Origin: Porticoccus sp.
Lineage (GTDB): Bacteria; Pseudomonadota; Gammaproteobacteria; Pseudomonadales; Porticoccaceae
Assembly (NCBI GenBank): GCA_018066715.1
Contig: JAGPWA010000026.1
Coordinates: forward strand, 1-44,442
Reading direction: 5' to 3'
Length of the DNA stretch: 44,442 bases
The position numbers and the translations under genes were made by a program. The notes under the pieces are model-generated. The model searched no databases and was not told the origin of the DNA. It worked only from the letters and a program-made list of their open reading frames with translations. Positions 1 to 12,638 of this stretch are shown here, piece after piece. Position 1 is the first letter of the stretch, and the number at the start of each line of letters is the position of its first letter.

Positions 1-351
1 GCAACCAAAACAAATACCAAATAGCAGCATCAACTCATAAGACAACCATCCCTGCCAGACAGACACCAATAAGATGAGGCAGGGGATGCTATACAACATA
101 TATAAACGGAATAAATACAGACCTAAAGGACGGTTATCCGAAAATACGCCACCCAGCAGAATGAATAATAGCTGTGGCAGCATCAATGCCATCTGGGCGT
201 AACCTACCCGTTCTGCCGACTCGCCCAACACGCCTACTAGTAGCCAGGGGAATAAAACAATCTGCAACCCTTGAGCCAATGAGCTGGCACCCACACCCTC
301 TAGATAGAAACGGAAACTATCCTTTGGGCTATTCGTTGGTTTGCCAGACAT
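1..351 (-). CDS. MFS-type transporter, N-terminal part (truncated by left window edge)
   Basis: Reverse-strand open frame from ATG at 351 to the window edge: MSGKPTNSPKDSFRFYLEGVGASSLAQGLQIVLFPWLLVGVLGESAERVGYAQMALMLPQLLFILLGGVFSDNRP...; first TM helices plus MFS loop 'GGVFSDNRP'. Not in the supplied ORF track because it has no stop in the window. Confidence 0.7.
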   Translation of the reverse strand, partial: MSGKPTNSPKDSFRFYLEGVGASSLAQGLQIVLFPWLLVGVLGESAERVGYAQMALMLPQLLFILLGGVFSDNRPLGLYLFRLYMLYSIPCLILLVSVWQGWLSYELMLLFGICFGC

Positions 352-477
352 CACCTCAGAAAACCTACGACGCCTTTAGATGAGTCCATTACAAGCCTAA
401 GTAAATGGAAAAGCACAAAGAGATCATTGATTCTGTTTGATTGAACAGCACATTTTTTGTTCAAATACATGGGGCTC

Positions 478-3389
<2,912 letters not shown>

Positions 3390-3483
3390 CGTTTCTTAAA
3401 CCTATAAATGTTGAAGCATAGTTAAAATATTATTTAGTCGGACCTGGAAATAGGCAGCTTTTATTAGCTGGCTATTTCATTAC

Positions 3484-6400
3484 CTAAGCTTCCGCCAATT
3501 CGACCGCCTGATTAACATCCACACTGACCAACCGTGACACACCCGGTTCGTACATAGTGACACCCATCAGTTGGTTGGCCATTTCCATAGCAATTTTGTT
3601 GTGGGAGATATAAACAAACTGCACCGTGGCTGACATCTCCTCTACCATCCGAGCATAGCGGGCCACGTTAGCATCATCCAATGGCGCATCAACCTCATCC
3701 AACATACAAAATGGTGCGGGATTGAGGTGAAAAATTGAAAACACCAAGGCAATCGCCGTCAATGCTTTCTCTCCCCCGGAGAGTAGATGAACCGTCGTAT
3801 TTTTCTTTCCAGGAGGCCTTGCCATAATAGTGACGCCGGTATCCAGAAGGTCTTCACCAGTCAATTCCAAGTAAGCATGCCCACCACCAAAGAGTTTAGG
3901 AAACAATTCCTGAAGCGAGACATTGATACGGTCAAACGTTTCCTTAAAGCGGGTACGAGTTTCCCGGTCAATCTTGCGAATAGCACTTTCAAGTGTTTCC
4001 AGCGCATCTTCTAGTTCAGCATTCTGGGCATCCAGATATGCCTTACGCTCAGACTCAACCTTATACTCATCAATTGCGGCCAAATTAATTGGCCCTAACC
4101 GCTGAATCCGGCTACCAATTCGCTCCAATGTCTGTTCCCATTGGGCAGAATCTGCATCCTCAGGAAGCGCTTCGAGCAGTGGTTCCAAATCAAAATTATG
4201 TTCGCTAATCTGCTCCTCGATCGTTTTACTACGAGTCGCCAAATCTTGCGCAACCAATCGCTGCTGCTCAAGTAAAGAACGCTGTTCTTGAATCTCTTGC
4301 TCAAGCTTATTCCGACGCTGTTCAACTGCCCGCATTTGATGCTCGACGTCTTCGACAGCACGGCGCGCATCAGCCAGTTCTTTTTCAACACCCAGTCTGA
4401 TCTCAAGTTGGCCTGCCAGCTGTTCTTTCAGCTCAAAGGTCGGGTCTTCATCTTGATTAAAGGACTCACGCAATTGTTCCCGGCGTTCCTGCAACCTCGC
4501 CACTTGAATCTCTAGCCGTCCAATACCCTCACGAACTGATTGCAACTGGGTACTCACTGACTTCTCTCGCATAGCCAACTCATGGCTGCGATCCCGATCA
4601 TGACGGGCGCTCTGTCGAGCTTGGTCTAGTGCAGCACGATAATCATCCCGCTGCTGTAACAAGACTTCACGGCGCTTAGTATCCTGCTCCATAACCTCAA
4701 TAGCACCGGATAGTAACTGGCGAGCTTCCGCCAAGTTTTCCTGTTCCTGCTGTTGTTGTTCTTTCGCCTCTGTTAATTCTTGTTCAGCACGCTCCCGGCG
4801 GGCAGCAAACTGTTCCACTTGCATCTGACCTGCACTGAGCTTGGAGCGAAGCTCTGCATATTGACGTTGCTGTTCAGCCACCTCGCTGCTGATAACTTCA
4901 CGCTGGGCTTCTAGATCACGGAGTTGTTTCTCACTGGTATTTTTTTGCTGCTCAAGTCCAGCAACCCGATCTCTACAGTCAGCCAGCTCCGTCTCTAACG
5001 CTTCAAGTTCCTGTCGCCGTTTTAGCACGCCAACGGTGGCATCCTGATCGCGGGCAACACGAAGCCAATTAGCCCCCATCCACAAACTATCTCGAGTGAC
5101 TACAGACTCACCGGCACCTAGATTTTCTCTCATCGCCAGTGCAGATTTCAAGTCGTCCACGGCATAAATACCACTGAGCATTACTGCCGCATATTCACCA
5201 TTAACTTTGTCTGATAGCTTGTTCGATAGCATTTCACCAGAAGCGCTACTGGCATCCAAGTCTAGCGCTTTATCCACCAGCACCAACTCGCCTTTTGCAA
5301 AGGTATCTAACTGACTACTGAGGTCATCGAGGTTATCCACGCAGACAGCCTGGAGATAGCTACCCAACACTGTTTCAACCGCGGTCTCCCAACCAGCTTC
5401 CACCTGCAGGGTTTCTGCCAGACGAGGCTGACTATTGAGTTGTTTGCTTTCAAGCCATTGCTGTTGGTCGCCTTCACCACTCAAAGCAGCCTGCTGCAGG
5501 GCATCTAAAGAAGCCTTACGACCAAGCATTGTCTGCATGCTCGTTCTAGACTCATCCAACTCTGTGTTAGCCCGTTGCCCTTGTTGTCGGGCACTGTCCA
5601 TTTGCTCGGTAATGGTGTCTAGATAGGATTTCTTGTCATCGGAAGCCAGTTCCACCTCAGCCAATTGCTCTTGTAATAGAGTAATATCTTCCTGTACTGA
5701 ACTGTCACTCAGGCCTTGGTGTTCACTCTGTATATTCTCAAGCCGCTCTGCGAGACGTCGTAAAACCTGCTCTAAGTGTTGAATACGCGATTGTTGAACT
5801 TCAGCTTGTTGGCGAGGTTCAGATGCCGTGTGATTGAAGTCATCCCATGATGCCTGCCAACTCTGCATGACCTCTTCGGCCTGCTGAAGGGCCGCCTGGG
5901 ACAACTCTTCTGCTGCAACCACTTTTTCCAGTTCAGGTGAGATTTCCTGCAATTCAGCATCCCAGCTCTGAGCCTTCTGGCGATCCACACGTAAATGCTC
6001 TTCAGACTCCACAAAGTTCCGTTCAGTTTGTGTCAGATCCTGCTGTAGCTCCTGAGCGCGATCTTGTACGTGCTGAATTGCCTGCTCAATACGAGCCACT
6101 TCAGCACCAATGGAATAATAACGCCCTTGAACCTCGTTAAATGTATCTCCATGCTCCGTGGATTCAGTACGATGCCGCTCCAATGCGGTATCACAACCGC
6201 TACGCTCCGTTACCAGCGCTTCTACCTTTAGTTCAAGCTCATTAATGGACTTTCGACGCTCTATTGACTGAGACTCGAGCCCACGCCAACGCAAAGCTTG
6301 TAGTTCCGCTTTACTCTGTCGTTCTTCCTTCTTCAGTTCAGCATATTTTTCCGCAGCCTGAGACTGACGTTCCAAGCGGTTTAACTGGCGCCCCAACTCC

Positions 6401-6996
6401 TCACGGATATCGGTTAGACGCTCCAGATTTTCCTTGGTCCGTCGCATCCGGCTTTCTGTTTCTCGGCGACGTTCCTTATATTTAGAAATGCCTGCAGCTT
6501 CTTCAATATAAACTCGCAGATCATCGGGTTTTGCCTCAATCAAACTTGAGATCATGCCCTGTTCAATGATGGCGTAACTACGTGGCCCCAGACCAGTGCC
6601 GAGAAAAATATCAGTGATATCACGACGGCGACATTTGTTGCCATTGAGGTAATAGTTGGACTGGCTATCTCTTGTGACCTTGCGCTTAATGGAGATTTCA
6701 CTCCACCCGGCATACTCCCCGCCAAGACTGCCGTCAGAATTGTCGAAGACCAGCTCAATGGAAGCTTGCCCAACCGGCTTGCGACCACCTGAACCATTGA
6801 AAATCACATCTGTCATCGACTCGCCACGCAGGTGCTTGGCGGAACTTTCACCCATCACCCACCGTACGGCATCAATAATATTGGATTTCCCACAGCCATT
6901 AGGTCCGACGACCGCACAAAGGTTACTGGGAAAAGTAACGGTGGTCGGGTCAACAAAAGACTTGAACCCCGCGAGTTTAATGCATTTTAGGCGCAT
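3484..6996 (-). CDS. smc: Chromosome segregation protein SMC
   Basis: 1170 aa; Walker A GPNGCGKSNIIDAVRWVMGE, long coiled coils around a hinge, C-terminal LSGGEKALTAIALVFSIF and Walker B FCMLDEVDAPLDDANV. Confidence 0.97.
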   Translation of the reverse strand: MRLKCIKLAGFKSFVDPTTVTFPSNLCAVVGPNGCGKSNIIDAVRWVMGESSAKHLRGESMTDVIFNGSGGRKPVGQASIELVFDNSDGSLGGEYAGWSEISIKRKVTRDSQSNYYLNGNKCRRRDITDIFLGTGLGPRSYAIIEQGMISSLIEAKPDDLRVYIEEAAGISKYKERRRETESRMRRTKENLERLTDIREELGRQLNRLERQSQAAEKYAELKKEERQSKAELQALRWRGLESQSIERRKSINELELKVEALVTERSGCDTALERHRTESTEHGDTFNEVQGRYYSIGAEVARIEQAIQHVQDRAQELQQDLTQTERNFVESEEHLRVDRQKAQSWDAELQEISPELEKVVAAEELSQAALQQAEEVMQSWQASWDDFNHTASEPRQQAEVQQSRIQHLEQVLRRLAERLENIQSEHQGLSDSSVQEDITLLQEQLAEVELASDDKKSYLDTITEQMDSARQQGQRANTELDESRTSMQTMLGRKASLDALQQAALSGEGDQQQWLESKQLNSQPRLAETLQVEAGWETAVETVLGSYLQAVCVDNLDDLSSQLDTFAKGELVLVDKALDLDASSASGEMLSNKLSDKVNGEYAAVMLSGIYAVDDLKSALAMRENLGAGESVVTRDSLWMGANWLRVARDQDATVGVLKRRQELEALETELADCRDRVAGLEQQKNTSEKQLRDLEAQREVISSEVAEQQRQYAELRSKLSAGQMQVEQFAARRERAEQELTEAKEQQQQEQENLAEARQLLSGAIEVMEQDTKRREVLLQQRDDYRAALDQARQSARHDRDRSHELAMREKSVSTQLQSVREGIGRLEIQVARLQERREQLRESFNQDEDPTFELKEQLAGQLEIRLGVEKELADARRAVEDVEHQMRAVEQRRNKLEQEIQEQRSLLEQQRLVAQDLATRSKTIEEQISEHNFDLEPLLEALPEDADSAQWEQTLERIGSRIQRLGPINLAAIDEYKVESERKAYLDAQNAELEDALETLESAIRKIDRETRTRFKETFDRINVSLQELFPKLFGGGHAYLELTGEDLLDTGVTIMARPPGKKNTTVHLLSGGEKALTAIALVFSIFHLNPAPFCMLDEVDAPLDDANVARYARMVEEMSATVQFVYISHNKIAMEMANQLMGVTMYEPGVSRLVSVDVNQAVELAEA

Positions 6997-7127
6997 TGAT
7001 TTCTCTTTGGTTTTGGCGTTCCGAGCAGAATTCTCATGACGATCATAAATGTATCAGCCGGGCTTTTTTACGCAAAGATAAAAAGGTGATTTTACACGGC
7101 TGGGCAGCAGCCACAAGCAACAGGAGA

Positions 7128-8324
7128 CTATAATTGACGGTCAATGACCACTGACACAATTTCCCCATGATCAGCTATTTTCAAAGCCCCGGTGGAGCCT
7201 TCCAAATCACCCTCAGCGGGTGTCGCCGACCCACTAACAGAGAGACGGGCAACAATTTCTACCGTCTCAACGGAAGAGAGCAATTTACCGCCGGGCATGG
7301 CCATTGTGTCATCCAGGGTCACTGTCGCAGGTAAATCTGCTGCCTGTAGTTTGGCCACTGCCAGCGGCATAGGCATAGGCATACCCTGCCATTCACGAGC
7401 ATACACATACACCACCATCTCAGGAGATATAGCCAATTCAGGTGAAATTGTTACCTGAACTTTCACAGAAGGTAGCGCTTCACCAAGTTGGCTGCGTGCA
7501 CGAGCAATACCAGACTGTAGAGCTTGAGCCTGTGGTGTATCGGGATGGATAGCACGCAAAGCTGTCTGCCAACTGACGATCGCTTGCTGATAATCACCCA
7601 ATTCAAAGGAACGAATACCCTGCAAGCCCTGAGCCGTCATGTTATTAGGATCCAATGCCAGAGCATTATCCAACACAACACCCGCACCACCCTCAAATTT
7701 ATTGCCGTCCCTAAAATAAACAGCTTGGGCATACTCAGCCAACAACTCTGCATCATTAGGGGTTACCCGGACTGCATTCTGATAAGCAACACTGGCCTGC
7801 TGAAAGTCACCATCCTCCATATGCAGTCGCGCCAGAATTAACAGATAATAAAGATTGTCTGTCTGGCTGAGTAAACGTCGAGAAATTTTATCCTTCAGCT
7901 GTTGCTTCAGTAGCAAATCATTTGTACTGGGGGATTGGCTAGCCCGCTTTTCCAATAATTGAGTAATGACGACATCATCACTGGCCCCCAACATTTGATA
8001 GAGGCTAAAAGCCAATAACGGCATCAGTAACAAGCCGGTCAGTAACAGCCAGACGCCAAGGTCTTTTGACACTTTTGACTGAGGACGCTGAGGTTCATCA
8101 ACGAGCAGAAGGCGCTGTTGCTCTGCCACCAAGTCACCATATTGAGTATCACTGAGATCACCATCAGCCAGCTGATTATCCAGTTCAGACAACCGCTCAT
8201 TGAATAACGCCACATTGGTACTCACGGGTATAGCAGATACCTGCTGAGAAGGTTTTCTCAACAGCGGGTAAATAATAAAACCTGCCGCCAGCAACACCAT
8301 GCAAGCCATGACTAGCCACATCAT
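7128..8324 (-). CDS. ccmI: Cytochrome c-type biogenesis protein CcmI (CycH), TPR-containing
   Basis: Two TM helices, TPR repeats, C-terminal CcmI-type periplasmic domain; last gene of the ccm cluster; ATG overlaps the ccmH stop. Confidence 0.9.
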   Translation of the reverse strand: MMWLVMACMVLLAAGFIIYPLLRKPSQQVSAIPVSTNVALFNERLSELDNQLADGDLSDTQYGDLVAEQQRLLLVDEPQRPQSKVSKDLGVWLLLTGLLLMPLLAFSLYQMLGASDDVVITQLLEKRASQSPSTNDLLLKQQLKDKISRRLLSQTDNLYYLLILARLHMEDGDFQQASVAYQNAVRVTPNDAELLAEYAQAVYFRDGNKFEGGAGVVLDNALALDPNNMTAQGLQGIRSFELGDYQQAIVSWQTALRAIHPDTPQAQALQSGIARARSQLGEALPSVKVQVTISPELAISPEMVVYVYAREWQGMPMPMPLAVAKLQAADLPATVTLDDTMAMPGGKLLSSVETVEIVARLSVSGSATPAEGDLEGSTGALKIADHGEIVSVVIDRQL

Positions 8325-8893
8325 TTTCTTTCACCAGTAGTGTGACTAGCATCAGAGTTATCACCCCTATGCTCCTCGTCACCCAAATACTTTTTGTCAC
8401 CCAAATGCTTTTTATCACCCAACAATTGGGCTAACCGAGCCTGCTCTTCCACTGCCAATCCAGCCTTATTATTGGTAAGGTCATCAGTGGCGCGCATCAT
8501 TTGTCGACGGCGCACACTGAAAATAATGGCTAATCCGCCCAGCAGTAAAACACCGGGGAAAAACCAGAGCATCATGGTGGTTTTCTTAACAGGAGGCCGA
8601 TACATCACAAACTCGCCATACCGAACCACCAAAAAATCGATAATTTCTTGATCGCTTTTGCCCTCTTTCAGCATACGGAAGATTTCTTCTCGCAAGTCTG
8701 CCGAAATAGGCGAATTTGAATCTGCCAGGTTCTGATTCTGGCATTTAGGACAGCGTAGTTCTGTCACCAACACATGGAACCTTTCCCGCATTTTCTCAGA
8801 GGAAAATTCTTTTACCTCTACAACAGATAATGCCGAGCTACTCATTACCAATAGCTGCAGAAAAATGATGTTTTTAAGTATGCTCTTGAGCAT
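8321..8893 (-). CDS. ccmH: Cytochrome c-type biogenesis protein CcmH
   Basis: LRCPKCQNQNLADSNSPISADLREEIFRMLKEGKSDQEIIDFLVVRYGEFVMYRPP, the CcmH LRCxxC signature. Confidence 0.94.
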   Translation of the reverse strand: MLKSILKNIIFLQLLVMSSSALSVVEVKEFSSEKMRERFHVLVTELRCPKCQNQNLADSNSPISADLREEIFRMLKEGKSDQEIIDFLVVRYGEFVMYRPPVKKTTMMLWFFPGVLLLGGLAIIFSVRRRQMMRATDDLTNNKAGLAVEEQARLAQLLGDKKHLGDKKYLGDEEHRGDNSDASHTTGERK

Positions 8894-9268
8894 CTAGCCT
8901 ATTTCCTCAAGTACTTCTTTGGCAGCGCGAAATGCTTCCTGAAGTGCCGGGGCACCGATATAAGGGCCAGTGTGCAGCAGTATTTCGCGGATTTCTTCCG
9001 GGGTACAGCCATTACGAATGGCGCCACGAATATGGCCTTTTAGCTCAGTAGGCGCTTTTAATGCAGCCAGAGTGGCGATAGTGATAATACTGCGAGTTTT
9101 TAGCGGAAGTGTCTCCCTCGCCCAAACGGAACCCCAGCAGTTTTCATTGATATAGTCCTGTACTGGTTGGGTAAACTCAGTGACGGCATCCATTGCTCGA
9201 TCTACAAACTCATCACCCATCACTTTGCGACGAACGTCCATACCCCGTTGGTAATCTTCCTTTGCCAT
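8894..9268 (-). CDS. Carboxymuconolactone decarboxylase family protein
   Basis: 124 aa; CMD fold motifs (ENCWGSVWARETLPLKTRSIITIATLAAL...ELKGHIRGAIRNGCTPEEIREILLHTGPYIGAPALQEAF); no AhpD-type CxxC. Confidence 0.85.
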   Translation of the reverse strand: MAKEDYQRGMDVRRKVMGDEFVDRAMDAVTEFTQPVQDYINENCWGSVWARETLPLKTRSIITIATLAALKAPTELKGHIRGAIRNGCTPEEIREILLHTGPYIGAPALQEAFRAAKEVLEEIG

Positions 9269-9277
9269 GCTATTGCC

Positions 9278-9805
9278 TCATTGTTGAATTTGTTGCCATA
9301 CCGGCAAAAGATATTTTTTCCAAACCCGGTCATCAACCACACCCACATGCTTGTAACGGATGGTCCCGGTACTATCCACCACATAGGTTTCAGGCGCACC
9401 AAATACACCTAAATCCAACCCCATTCGGCCCGTGTCATCCACAATGCTTAGAGCATAAGGGTCACCCTTTACCTCAAGCCATTGACGGGCTGCCACAATG
9501 TCATCCTTGTAATTCAGACCGATAATCCTGATACCCTTTTCAGACAACTTGTTCAGGTAGGGATGTTCTACACGACAGGAAACACACCAGGTGGCCCAGA
9601 CATTCAGCAATGCAGGCTTACCCTGAAAAATTGTCTGATCTACCTGCTTATTTTCATCACTAAGCACGGCAAGAGAAAAGTCCGGGATCGGCCTATCGAT
9701 CAATGCGGAGGGCATAGCATTCGGATCACGCTCCAACCCATTGAACAGGAAAAGTGCCAGCACGATAAATACTATCAGTGGTAAAAAAAGCTTTAGTCTC
9801 GCCAC
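9278..9805 (-). CDS. ccmG: Thiol:disulfide interchange protein DsbE/CcmG
   Basis: N-terminal TM, thioredoxin fold with NVWATWCVSCRVEHP active site and GAPETYVVDSTGTIRYKHVG. Confidence 0.95.
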   Translation of the reverse strand: MARLKLFLPLIVFIVLALFLFNGLERDPNAMPSALIDRPIPDFSLAVLSDENKQVDQTIFQGKPALLNVWATWCVSCRVEHPYLNKLSEKGIRIIGLNYKDDIVAARQWLEVKGDPYALSIVDDTGRMGLDLGVFGAPETYVVDSTGTIRYKHVGVVDDRVWKKYLLPVWQQIQQ

Positions 9806-9840
9806 TTAATCATCCGCCTCTTGTTGTTAGGTGCCAGCTG

Positions 9841-11829
9841 TTAACCATCCGCTGCCAGACTCCCTTCTGCACGAGAAGAGACAACTTGTCGCCGATACCG
9901 TTTATCCAATACAGCAATCAAACCACCCATGGCAACCAACAGCGCACCGAGCCAAATCCAGCGTACAAATGGTTTTACATAGACCCGTATGGCCCAAGCA
10001 TCACCCTTGAGAGGTTCACCCAGTGCGACATACAGATCACGAAATAAACCATTGTCGATATCCGCTTCTGTCATGGTCTGGCCACTGGCCATATAACGAC
10101 GTTTTTCTGGCTTCAGTTCTGCCACGGAGTCACTATCCTTCGTCACCAGAATGAGCGCCTGCTCCGCTAGGTAGTTAGGGCCTTGCACCTGACGCATTCC
10201 CACAAACTCAAATTGATAACCAGCAACCAAAGCCTGTTCACCTGGTTCCATCCGAATATCTCGCTGAATACTGTAAATACTGGTTAACCCTGCACCGACG
10301 ATACAGACCGCTATCCCCATATGAGCCAAAATCATCCCGTAATAGCTACTTTTAAGACGTTGCAAACCACGCCAAAGAGAAGAAGAGTGCCGACTCTTTT
10401 GCCAGAGGTCAGTGAGAGTAACGGCAAAGACCCAAACAGCGACCGCGACTGTTACTCCAGCCATGACCTGATAACCGTCAACCTGATAAACCCGACCAAA
10501 CCACAAAGGCGACACTCCCCCTGCCAACAATGCGAGTATCAATGGGATGCTGAGGTTCTGTTTGAGATTGGCCATCGTATTACGCTTCCAACGCAACACC
10601 GAGCCCACAACCATCAGTACCGCTAGCAGAAGCATTAACGGTACAAAAAACAAATTGAAGTAAGGCGGGCCCACTGAGATTTTCCCCCAATCCATGACAT
10701 CGGCAATCAATGGATACAGTGTTCCCAGTAAAATGATAACCATCACACTGATCAGCAGGATATTATTAATCAGCAGGAACATTTCCCGCGACAACCCCAC
10801 AAAACGGGTGACACTTTTTACGGCAGGTCCTCGCAGAGCGTACAGCAATAATGACCCCCCGATCACAACGGCGAGAAAGGTGAGGATAAATACACCACGA
10901 GTAGGGTCTGCGGCAAAGGCATGTACTGACGTCAATACGCCAGAGCGAACTAAGAAAGTACCCAACAAACTTAGCGAAAAAGCAATAATGGCTAGAAGTA
11001 ATGTCCAGCTGCGAAACACACCCCTCTTTTCAGTGGCGGCCAAGGTATGAACCAGCGCCGTACCCACCAACCAAGGCATAAAGGAGGCATTTTCTACTGG
11101 ATCCCAGAACCACCAACCGCCCCAGCCTAATTCGTAGTATGCCCACCAACTTCCAAGTGCTATTCCCAGTGTGAGAAACACCCAAGCCACGTTTGTCCAG
11201 GGCCTCGTCCATCGCGCCCAGGCAGCATCCATCCGCCCCTCAATGAGGGCCGCAATGGCAAAAGAAAACGCCACAGAAAAGCCCACATAGCCCATGTAGA
11301 GCATTGGCGGGTGAAAAATCAATCCGATATCCTGAAGCAGTGGGTTCAGGTCCGCTCCTTCCATGGGATAAAATGGCAAGGTGCGGTCAAACGGGTTCGA
11401 TGTAAATAACAAAAATAGGTAGAAACCGACACTGATCACCCCCATCACACCCAGTACTCTTGCAACCAACTGCTCAGGCAGTGTGCGACTGAATAGAGCA
11501 ACGGCTAGGCTCCACAGCGCTAAAATGAGCACCCACAGTAACAACGACCCTTCATGGGCACCCCAAACAGCACTGACCTTGTAATGATCGGGTAACAATG
11601 TATTGGAGTTTGCCGCCACATAACGCACAGAAAAATCATCACCGATAAACAATGCTACCAAACAGCCGAAACTGAACATCACCATCAGGGTCTGCCCCAC
11701 GACTAAGGGCCTGGATGTGCTCATCCACAAACGGTTACCCACCGCCGCGCCCGCTTGGGGAATCACCGATTGAAGTAGCGCCAATATCAGCGCCAATATC
11801 AGCGAGAACTGCCCATATTCTGCAATCAT
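9841..11829 (-). CDS. ccmF: Heme lyase CcmF
   Basis: 662 aa polytopic; WGAHEGSLLLW and GWGGWWFWDPVENASFMPWLVGTALVHTL (WWD motif). Confidence 0.97.
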   Translation of the reverse strand: MIAEYGQFSLILALILALLQSVIPQAGAAVGNRLWMSTSRPLVVGQTLMVMFSFGCLVALFIGDDFSVRYVAANSNTLLPDHYKVSAVWGAHEGSLLLWVLILALWSLAVALFSRTLPEQLVARVLGVMGVISVGFYLFLLFTSNPFDRTLPFYPMEGADLNPLLQDIGLIFHPPMLYMGYVGFSVAFSFAIAALIEGRMDAAWARWTRPWTNVAWVFLTLGIALGSWWAYYELGWGGWWFWDPVENASFMPWLVGTALVHTLAATEKRGVFRSWTLLLAIIAFSLSLLGTFLVRSGVLTSVHAFAADPTRGVFILTFLAVVIGGSLLLYALRGPAVKSVTRFVGLSREMFLLINNILLISVMVIILLGTLYPLIADVMDWGKISVGPPYFNLFFVPLMLLLAVLMVVGSVLRWKRNTMANLKQNLSIPLILALLAGGVSPLWFGRVYQVDGYQVMAGVTVAVAVWVFAVTLTDLWQKSRHSSSLWRGLQRLKSSYYGMILAHMGIAVCIVGAGLTSIYSIQRDIRMEPGEQALVAGYQFEFVGMRQVQGPNYLAEQALILVTKDSDSVAELKPEKRRYMASGQTMTEADIDNGLFRDLYVALGEPLKGDAWAIRVYVKPFVRWIWLGALLVAMGGLIAVLDKRYRRQVVSSRAEGSLAADG

Positions 11830-11880
11830 TTCTCGTTTATCCCATTCAAAATAATCATTGGGTTAACTGCCTTGATGGGA

Positions 11881-12372
11881 TCAGTAGTCATCAGCAGGAG
11901 TAGTGCTGTCAGTAGGTACACTGTTGTCAGCAGCATCAGCAGCTCGCTGGTGCGCGGCTTCCATGGCATCAGCCACCTCTGGCGGCGTGTAATTCTCATC
12001 ATGCTTCGCTAGCACCTCGGAAGCCATAAAAACGCCATTATTATCAAGCTCTCCCGTCGCCACGGCGGCTTCGCCCTCGGCAAATAAGTCGGGGAGAATA
12101 CCGGTGTAATGAACCTCCACATCGGCCTCACCGTCTGTAATCTGAAAGCGAGCAAACAGCGAATCATCAGCACGCTCCAAGCTACCATCAACAACCATGC
12201 CACCAGCACGAATATGAACACCCTCAGGAGCTTTTCCCGAAACAATATCAGAAGGGGCATAAAACAGATTAATATTTTCTCGCAAAGCATAACTTAAGAG
12301 CCCAACAGCTACTGAGGCCACAACAACAATAAAAATTACCATAAATAAACGCTGGCGACGGATTGGGTGCAT
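11881..12372 (-). CDS. ccmE: Cytochrome c maturation heme chaperone CcmE
   Basis: MHPIRRQRLFMVIFIVVVASVAVGLLSYAL... with VLAKHDENYTPPEV heme-binding HxxxY motif. Confidence 0.96.
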   Translation of the reverse strand: MHPIRRQRLFMVIFIVVVASVAVGLLSYALRENINLFYAPSDIVSGKAPEGVHIRAGGMVVDGSLERADDSLFARFQITDGEADVEVHYTGILPDLFAEGEAAVATGELDNNGVFMASEVLAKHDENYTPPEVADAMEAAHQRAADAADNSVPTDSTTPADDY

Positions 12373-12425
12373 AACTGTCTCTTTTTTTCATTTTACACTC
12401 CGAGGGGGTCTCCCAAGGGCGTCTA

Positions 12426-12638
12426 TTAAGGGGCGGTTTGAGCAGTATCAGAGTTTTTCTGACGAGCTGCTTCTCGACGTTGCTGCCTGATAACTTCCTG
12501 CACAAGCTTTCGTCTACGGAGTAATGGACTCACCACTAACCCTATCAGTACCAACAGAGAAATCAGGTAGGCTGCCCAGACATAAGTACCGTGGCCGCCC
12601 ATCTGAATAAAGTCACTCAGGCTTTCAAACTGGAACAT
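12426..12638 (-). CDS. ccmD: Heme exporter protein CcmD
   Basis: 70 aa: FIQMGGHGTYVWAAYLISLLVLIGLVVSPLLRRR; position between ccmC and ccmE. Confidence 0.93.
   Translation of the reverse strand: MFQFESLSDFIQMGGHGTYVWAAYLISLLVLIGLVVSPLLRRRKLVQEVIRQQRREAARQKNSDTAQTAP

Noticed and set aside
437-467. Inverted repeat TTGAAC...GTTCAA near the ligA 3' end
   Set aside because: Only a 6-bp stem with a long loop; too weak to call a terminator.
4095-4406. 103-aa - strand ORF inside smc in another frame
   Set aside because: Out-of-frame overlap with the SMC coiled coil; no independent support.
6656-7039. 127-aa + strand ORF antisense to the smc start
   Set aside because: Antisense to the conserved SMC Walker A region; composition explained by the reverse complement of smc.
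9167-9525. Overlapping + strand ORFs (81 and 110 aa) antisense to ccmG/CMD
   Set aside because: Shadow ORFs of well-supported minus-strand genes; no signal of their own.
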